A DNA stretch of 64,000 bases from Holophagales bacterium (GTDB lineage: Bacteria > Acidobacteriota > Thermoanaerobaculia > Multivoradales > Multivoraceae): positions 1 to 64,000 of the forward strand of contig VXSP01000011.1 of assembly GCA_009837885.1 (NCBI GenBank), read 5' to 3'. The translations under genes were made by a program, and so were the position numbers. A model generated the notes under the pieces. That model was not told the DNA's origin. It saw nothing but the letters and a program-made list of their open reading frames with translations, and ran no database searches. Each line of letters opens with the position of its first letter. Positions within the stretch are counted from its first letter, which is position 1. This document shows, in pieces, positions 60,021-64,000 of this stretch.

Positions 60021-61039
60021 CGGCTGCCCCTCTCCGGGGATCCAGCCTCCCCGGCGCGCGTACCGTGACGGGCCTCCCAGCGGTCGTACGCGCCGACGAT
60101 CCGCTGTACGAGCTCGTGCCGGACGACGTCGGACTGCCCGAAACGCACGAACGCGATGCCATCTTCGCCCCGGAGCACCTGGAGCGCGTGCTTGAGACCG
60201 GACTGCTGTCCCGGCGGAAGGTCGATCTGGGTGATGTCGCCGTTGACCACGGCCTTCGAGTTGAAGCCGATGCGGGTCAGGAACATCTTCATCTGCTCCG
60301 GCGTCGTGTTCTGCGCCTCGTCGAGGATGATGAAGCTGTCGTTGAGCGAGCGACCGCGCATGAAGGCGAGGGGCGCCACCTCGATCACCTCCCGCTCCAG
60401 CATCCGGGACACCTTGTCGAAGCCGATGATGTCGAACAGGGCATCGTAGAGCGGGCGCAGGTAGGGGTTCACCTTCTCCGCGAGGTCGCCGGGCAGGAAG
60501 CCGAGCTTCTCGCCGGCCTCGACCGCGGGCCTCGCCAGCACGATGCGCCGCACCTTCTGCTCCTTCAGCGCCGATGCCGCGACCGCCACCGCCAGGTAGG
60601 TCTTTCCGGTGCCGGCCGGCCCCGTCGAAACGACCAGTTCGTGGTCCAGCATAGCGCGCAGGTAGCGCTTCTGGTTCAGGCTGCGCGGAGCGACGAGGCG
60701 CCGCGAAGCCTGAATCAGGGCGCCCGTCCGGAAGAAGTCGACCAGGGAAGTCGCCGGCTCTTCGGCCACCACCCGGAGAGCCGTGGCCAGATCGTCGGAG
60801 CGGAGACGCCGGCCCGTCGCCGCCAGGGCGCCCAGATCGGTCAGCAGCCGCTCGGCCGCACCGACCGCCGACGCCGCGCCCTTGATCTGCACGGCGGAAC
60901 CGCGCACGCCGAGCGTGACCTCGAGGGCCTTCTCCACGCGGCGCAGGTTCTCGTCGTGGGCGCCGCAGATGGCCTGCACCGATTCCTCGGGCAGTGTCAC
61001 CTGCGCCCTGGCCTGCGCTGCCGGCTCAGCTGTAGTCAA
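60017..61039 (-). CDS. PhoH-like ATPase
   Basis: 340 residues if the TTG at 61039 is used, which overlaps the 3-hydroxyacyl-CoA dehydrogenase gene by 14 nt. A GTG at 61000 would give 327 residues and is equally credible. An N-terminal KH-like region precedes the helicase-like ATPase: Walker A STGPAGTGKTYLAV, ILARPAVEAGEKLGFLPG, and Walker B FIILDEAQNTTPEQMKMFL with the GDITQIDLP motif. PhoH proteins are linked to RNA metabolism, and the phoH-pgpH-ybeY-era order supports an rRNA-processing role. Confidence 0.92.
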   Translation of the reverse strand: MTTAEPAAQARAQVTLPEESVQAICGAHDENLRRVEKALEVTLGVRGSAVQIKGAASAVGAAERLLTDLGALAATGRRLRSDDLATALRVVAEEPATSLVDFFRTGALIQASRRLVAPRSLNQKRYLRAMLDHELVVSTGPAGTGKTYLAVAVAASALKEQKVRRIVLARPAVEAGEKLGFLPGDLAEKVNPYLRPLYDALFDIIGFDKVSRMLEREVIEVAPLAFMRGRSLNDSFIILDEAQNTTPEQMKMFLTRIGFNSKAVVNGDITQIDLPPGQQSGLKHALQVLRGEDGIAFVRFGQSDVVRHELVQRIVGAYDRWEARHGTRAGEAGSPERGSR

Positions 61040-61877
61040 AGAAGCCCTTGCCCGTCTTGCGCCCCAGATGCCCCGCCTGGACGAGTTGCTTCAGCAACGT
61101 CGGCGGTGCGAAGCGCGTCTCCCGGTACTCGTCGAACATGATGTTGGCGACGGAGTACATCGTGTCCAGCCCGATGAAGTCGCTCAGCGTGAACGGCCCC
61201 ATCGGGTAGCCGCAGCCGAGCTTCATAGCGGTATCGATGTCCTCCATGCTGCCGACGCCGTTCTCATACGCCCGGACGGCATCGAGCAGATACGGGATCA
61301 GCAACCGGTTGACGATGAACCCGGAGTTGTCGCCGCAGGCCACCGGCGTCTTGCCGACCCGCTCGGCGAGGCGCCAGCAGGCATCGTAGGCCTCGTCCGC
61401 GGTCATCAGGGTCCGCACCACCTCGACCAGCCGCATCGCCGGCACCGGATTGAAGAAGTGGAGACCGACGAACCGGTCAGGCCGCGCCGTCGACGCGGCG
61501 AGCTGCGTCAGGGTCAACGAGGACGTGTTGCTGGTGAAGATGCATGCGTCGCCGACGATGCCGTCCAGCGCGACGAACAGCTCGCGCTTCGTTTCCAGGT
61601 CCTCGACGATCGCCTCGACCACGAGGTCGGAGCCGGCGAGATCGGACAGTTCGACTGTGCCGGTCAGGTTCGCCAGAGCCCGGTCATGCTCCTCGACATC
61701 GATGCGCTTCCGCTCGAGGCTCTTGGCCAGAGACGCACGCACCGCGCCGAGCCCCTTGTCGAGCACGTCCTGGTTGATCTCGCGCACCGTGACCGCGATA
61801 CCGGCCCGTGCGCAGATCTCCGCGATGCCGCGACCCATCAGACCGCAGCCGACCAGCCCTACGCGTTCCACTTCCAT
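61026..61877 (-). CDS. 3-hydroxybutyryl-CoA dehydrogenase
   Basis: 283 residues from the ATG at 61877, preceded by AAGGAAGTAACG. NAD-binding GLVGCGLMGRGIAEICARAG, then the catalytic region FTSNTSSLTLT and GLHFFNPVPAMRLVEVV (His), with the C-terminal helical part GPFTLSDFIGLDTMYS and GRKTGKGFFDY. It oxidises (S)-3-hydroxyacyl-CoA in fatty-acid breakdown or butyrate metabolism; FadB-like hydratase domains are absent. It overlaps the start of phoH. Confidence 0.94.
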   Translation of the reverse strand: MEVERVGLVGCGLMGRGIAEICARAGIAVTVREINQDVLDKGLGAVRASLAKSLERKRIDVEEHDRALANLTGTVELSDLAGSDLVVEAIVEDLETKRELFVALDGIVGDACIFTSNTSSLTLTQLAASTARPDRFVGLHFFNPVPAMRLVEVVRTLMTADEAYDACWRLAERVGKTPVACGDNSGFIVNRLLIPYLLDAVRAYENGVGSMEDIDTAMKLGCGYPMGPFTLSDFIGLDTMYSVANIMFDEYRETRFAPPTLLKQLVQAGHLGRKTGKGFFDYS

Positions 61878-61935
61878 CGTTACTTCCTTCTCCTTCGTCC
61901 TGATTGGCGGTGCCTCAGCGGACAGAGGCGGCACC

Positions 61936-62364
61936 CTAACAGTTGATCTCGACCTCCCGTTCTTCCGGCGAGGCGCCAACTCGCAGCCGCACTTCGATCG
62001 CGGACGGCAGTCGCGGCAGCCGGTCCGCCCACTCCACGACCTTGACCCCGTCCCCGGCCAGGAACTCATCGACGCCGATCGCCTCCACCTCCTCCGGCTC
62101 CAGGCGGTAGAGGTCGACGTGTACGAGGCGCACCGGTCCCCGGTCGGACCCCGGGGCCCGGTCGTACTCGTGAATCAGGGTGAACGTCGGCGACTGGACC
62201 AGAGCCGGGTCCAGGCCGAGGCCCTCGGCGATGCCCTGCGTCAGCACGGTCTTTCCTGAGCCGAGGTCGCCGAACAGGAGCGCCGTCCCGTCCGGCCGGA
62301 GCCGCGCCGCCAGTTGAAGACCGAGTTCCCGCGTCTCTTCCGCGCTGGTCGTGCGAACGATCAT
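61936..62364 (-). CDS. tsaE: tRNA threonylcarbamoyladenosine biosynthesis ATPase
   Basis: 142 residues, the usual size. Walker A LLFGDLGSGKTVLTQGIA, the family's SPTFTLIHEY, and VHVDLYRLEPEEVEAIG and VVEWADRL motifs. TsaE works with TsaB/TsaD to add the t6A modification at A37 of ANN-decoding tRNAs. It sits next to nnrD, a common neighbour pairing. No signal or membrane segments. Confidence 0.95.
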   Translation of the reverse strand: MIVRTTSAEETRELGLQLAARLRPDGTALLFGDLGSGKTVLTQGIAEGLGLDPALVQSPTFTLIHEYDRAPGSDRGPVRLVHVDLYRLEPEEVEAIGVDEFLAGDGVKVVEWADRLPRLPSAIEVRLRVGASPEEREVEINC

Positions 62365-62419
62365 GGCTCGAGTAACCGAAACGCGGCTCGAACGATGGCG
62401 TCCTGCCTCGGGTAGCGAA

Positions 62420-63967
62420 TCATTCCTCGAGTGACTGGAACGCGGCTCCCAGTTCGTCCACCAGGTCGCAGGCGGCCATCGAGATCTCTCCCCAGCGCTC
62501 CGCGGCCAGATCGCCGGACAGCCCGTGAACGTAGACGCCCAGCCGGGCAGCGGCGGGCGGGTCGAGTCCCTGGGCCAGGAGCGCCGCGATCAGACCTGTC
62601 AGCACGTCGCCGCTGCCGCCCGACGCCATGCCCGGATTCCCCGTCGGGTTGACCCAGGTGCCCAGCGCCGGGTCCGAGACCAGAGTCTGGCGGCCCTTCA
62701 GTACGACGACCGCTCCGCTCTCGCGGGCGGCCTGCCGCGCGTGCTCCCAGCGGCTCTCGACAACCGCCGGGGCGGACACGCCGAGTAGCCGGGCGAGTTC
62801 TCCCGGATGAGGCGTAATCACCAGGTCCGAGTCGCGGGCGAGAAGGGCCTTCGCATCGCCGGCGAAGGCGGAGATGCCGTCCGCGTCGAGCACGATCGGC
62901 GCCGCGCTCCGGGCGACGACCTGTCGCGCCAGGACTCGGGCATCGTCCGAGAGCCCCAGGCCCGGACCGAGAGCCAGCGCACCGCGCGCAGCACGCTCGA
63001 CGATCGTCTGCAGAAGGGGTTCGACGGCGTCACGCGACCATCCCTTCCCCAGTCTGGGCAGTCCCAGGGTCATCGACTCGATCGAACCGGCGTCGACCAC
63101 CTGAACGAGATGTTCGGGCACGGCCGCCGTCACCAGGCCGGCACCGCCCCTGACCGCCGCGCGCGCGGCCAGCACCACGGCGCCGCTATAGCCGGTCGAT
63201 CCGCCGGCGACGACGACGTGGCCGAAGGTCCCCTTGTGAGCGTCGCGTTGCCGGGTCCGCAGGCAACCGACGAGGTCCTCCCGCCGCGACTGGTAGAGGG
63301 CGTCCGGCCCCGGCGGCGGTTCGGGCAACGGCACGCCGAGGTCGCCGATCCACAGCCGCCCGCCGGCGTCGGCGGCCGGCGCCAGCACGTTCGCGACCTT
63401 GGGGAAACCCAACGCCACGGTCAGATCGGCCGCCACATGCGGACCCGGGGGCATCGCCGCCGACGCGTCGACGCCAGTCGGCACGTCGACCGAGACGAGC
63501 GGCACGTCGCCGCGGCGCCTTCCAAGCCAGTCGACCCAGTTCGCCACCCGTCCCTCGACGGGTCGGTTCAGGCCCGTGCCGAGCAGGGCGTCGACCCAGA
63601 CATCGTAGTCCTCGTTCACTTCGTCGTCCGCGGCCGGCTCCGGCACCGACCGGGGCGAGAGCCCGAGCTGTTCGCACGACACGAACTGCCTGGTCGCGTC
63701 GGCGCTCAGCCGGTCGACCGGACCGGCGACGAAAGCGGTCGCCTCGTAGCCGCGAGTCGCGAGATCGCGGAGCAACGCGAGACCGTCGCCGCCGTTGTTG
63801 CCCCGGCCGCAGGCGATGGCGATCCGGCGGGCGCCCGGATAGCACTCGACGATCGCATCCGCGGTCGCGCGAGCGGCGTTCTCCATCAGGACGATCGCCG
63901 GCACGCTGAGGCTCTCGATCGCCTCGGCCTCGACCGCGCGCATTTCCCCGGACGTGACGACCCTCAC
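62420..63967 (-). CDS. nnrD: Bifunctional NAD(P)H-hydrate epimerase / ADP-dependent dehydratase
   Basis: 515 residues from a GTG at 63967. The N-terminal epimerase domain has MENAARATADAI, CGRGNNGGDGLAL and the SVDVPTGVDAS motif; the C-terminal dehydratase domain (~235-515) has GHVVVAGGSTGYSGAVVLA, ALGPGLG, TPHPGELARLLG and NPGMASGGSGDVLTG. It repairs hydrated NAD(P)H: epimerase interconverts R and S forms and dehydratase uses ADP to restore the cofactor. Fused two-domain forms are common in bacteria. The window ends 33 nt upstream, without another recognisable gene. Confidence 0.95.
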   Translation of the reverse strand: MRVVTSGEMRAVEAEAIESLSVPAIVLMENAARATADAIVECYPGARRIAIACGRGNNGGDGLALLRDLATRGYEATAFVAGPVDRLSADATRQFVSCEQLGLSPRSVPEPAADDEVNEDYDVWVDALLGTGLNRPVEGRVANWVDWLGRRRGDVPLVSVDVPTGVDASAAMPPGPHVAADLTVALGFPKVANVLAPAADAGGRLWIGDLGVPLPEPPPGPDALYQSRREDLVGCLRTRQRDAHKGTFGHVVVAGGSTGYSGAVVLAARAAVRGGAGLVTAAVPEHLVQVVDAGSIESMTLGLPRLGKGWSRDAVEPLLQTIVERAARGALALGPGLGLSDDARVLARQVVARSAAPIVLDADGISAFAGDAKALLARDSDLVITPHPGELARLLGVSAPAVVESRWEHARQAARESGAVVVLKGRQTLVSDPALGTWVNPTGNPGMASGGSGDVLTGLIAALLAQGLDPPAAARLGVYVHGLSGDLAAERWGEISMAACDLVDELGAAFQSLEE

Positions 63968-64000
63968 AGGAGGACCTCGGCGGTGCGTGGACAGAGCGAA

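Overview
The window is GC-rich, densely coding bacterial chromosome: 50 annotated protein genes (49 complete, one cut by the left edge) plus one candidate 19-codon leader reading frame. Many genes overlap or nearly abut, and GTG/TTG starts are common. The best guess is an uncultured Acidobacteriota, perhaps close to Thermoanaerobaculia. This rests on a carboxypeptidase-regulatory-type (OAR-like) TonB receptor, many secreted PQQ, LVIVD and YVTN propellers, paired amidohydrolases, a MoxR/DUF58/BatA operon, and a PKD protein whose C-terminal module I associate with that group. No rRNA, tRNA, CRISPR array or transposase gene was seen, so the lineage is an inference.

Layout. 1-13.4 kb (+): end of a PKD protein, dihydrolipoyl dehydrogenase, two secreted propellers, then a stop/start-coupled MoxR / DUF58 / BatA / VWA operon. 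13.4-16.8 kb (-): ROK kinase, a heme plus copper type II monooxygenase-like protein, a BolA protein and a CGFS glutaredoxin with an extra domain. 16.9-24.3 kb (+): a carbohydrate cluster (PQQ protein, Gfo/Idh dehydrogenase, TIM-barrel isomerase, XylA, XylB). 24.3-27.3 kb (-): DUF3014 protein and a second, CoxE/CoxD-type VWA/AAA pair. 27.4-31.7 kb (+): sirtuin, Hsp20, S1-domain protein, DUF1820 protein, OmpH/Skp chaperone. 31.7-39.2 kb (-): two secreted amidohydrolases, endonuclease III, M20 amidohydrolase, TlpA-like lipoprotein. 39.3-42.7 kb: two toxin-antitoxin-type modules on either side of pdxA. 42.9-49.5 kb: TonB receptor, Xaa-Pro peptidase-type enzyme, a pair of acyl-CoA dehydrogenases. 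49.5-64 kb (-): outer-membrane barrel, serine hydrolase, sialidase-like protein, PQQ protein, glnA, then a housekeeping block ybeY-era (fused), pgpH, phoH, 3-hydroxyacyl-CoA dehydrogenase, tsaE and nnrD.

The most unusual signals are outside or across ordinary genes. A roughly 175-nt palindromic element occurs twice in opposite orientation (10637-10811 and 28339-28511); its 107-nt cores align without gaps, and every difference in the inner 18 bp of its arms is compensated on the other arm. One copy splits an otherwise overlapping operon. Upstream of the sirtuin gene, a short leader frame is a diverged duplicate of the sirtuin N-terminus and ends on its start codon. YbeY and Era are one polypeptide. 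A glutaredoxin carries what looks like a cysteine-free A-type Fe-S domain. The S1-domain gene has a pyrimidine leader that resembles the anti-Shine-Dalgarno sequence instead of a ribosome binding site.
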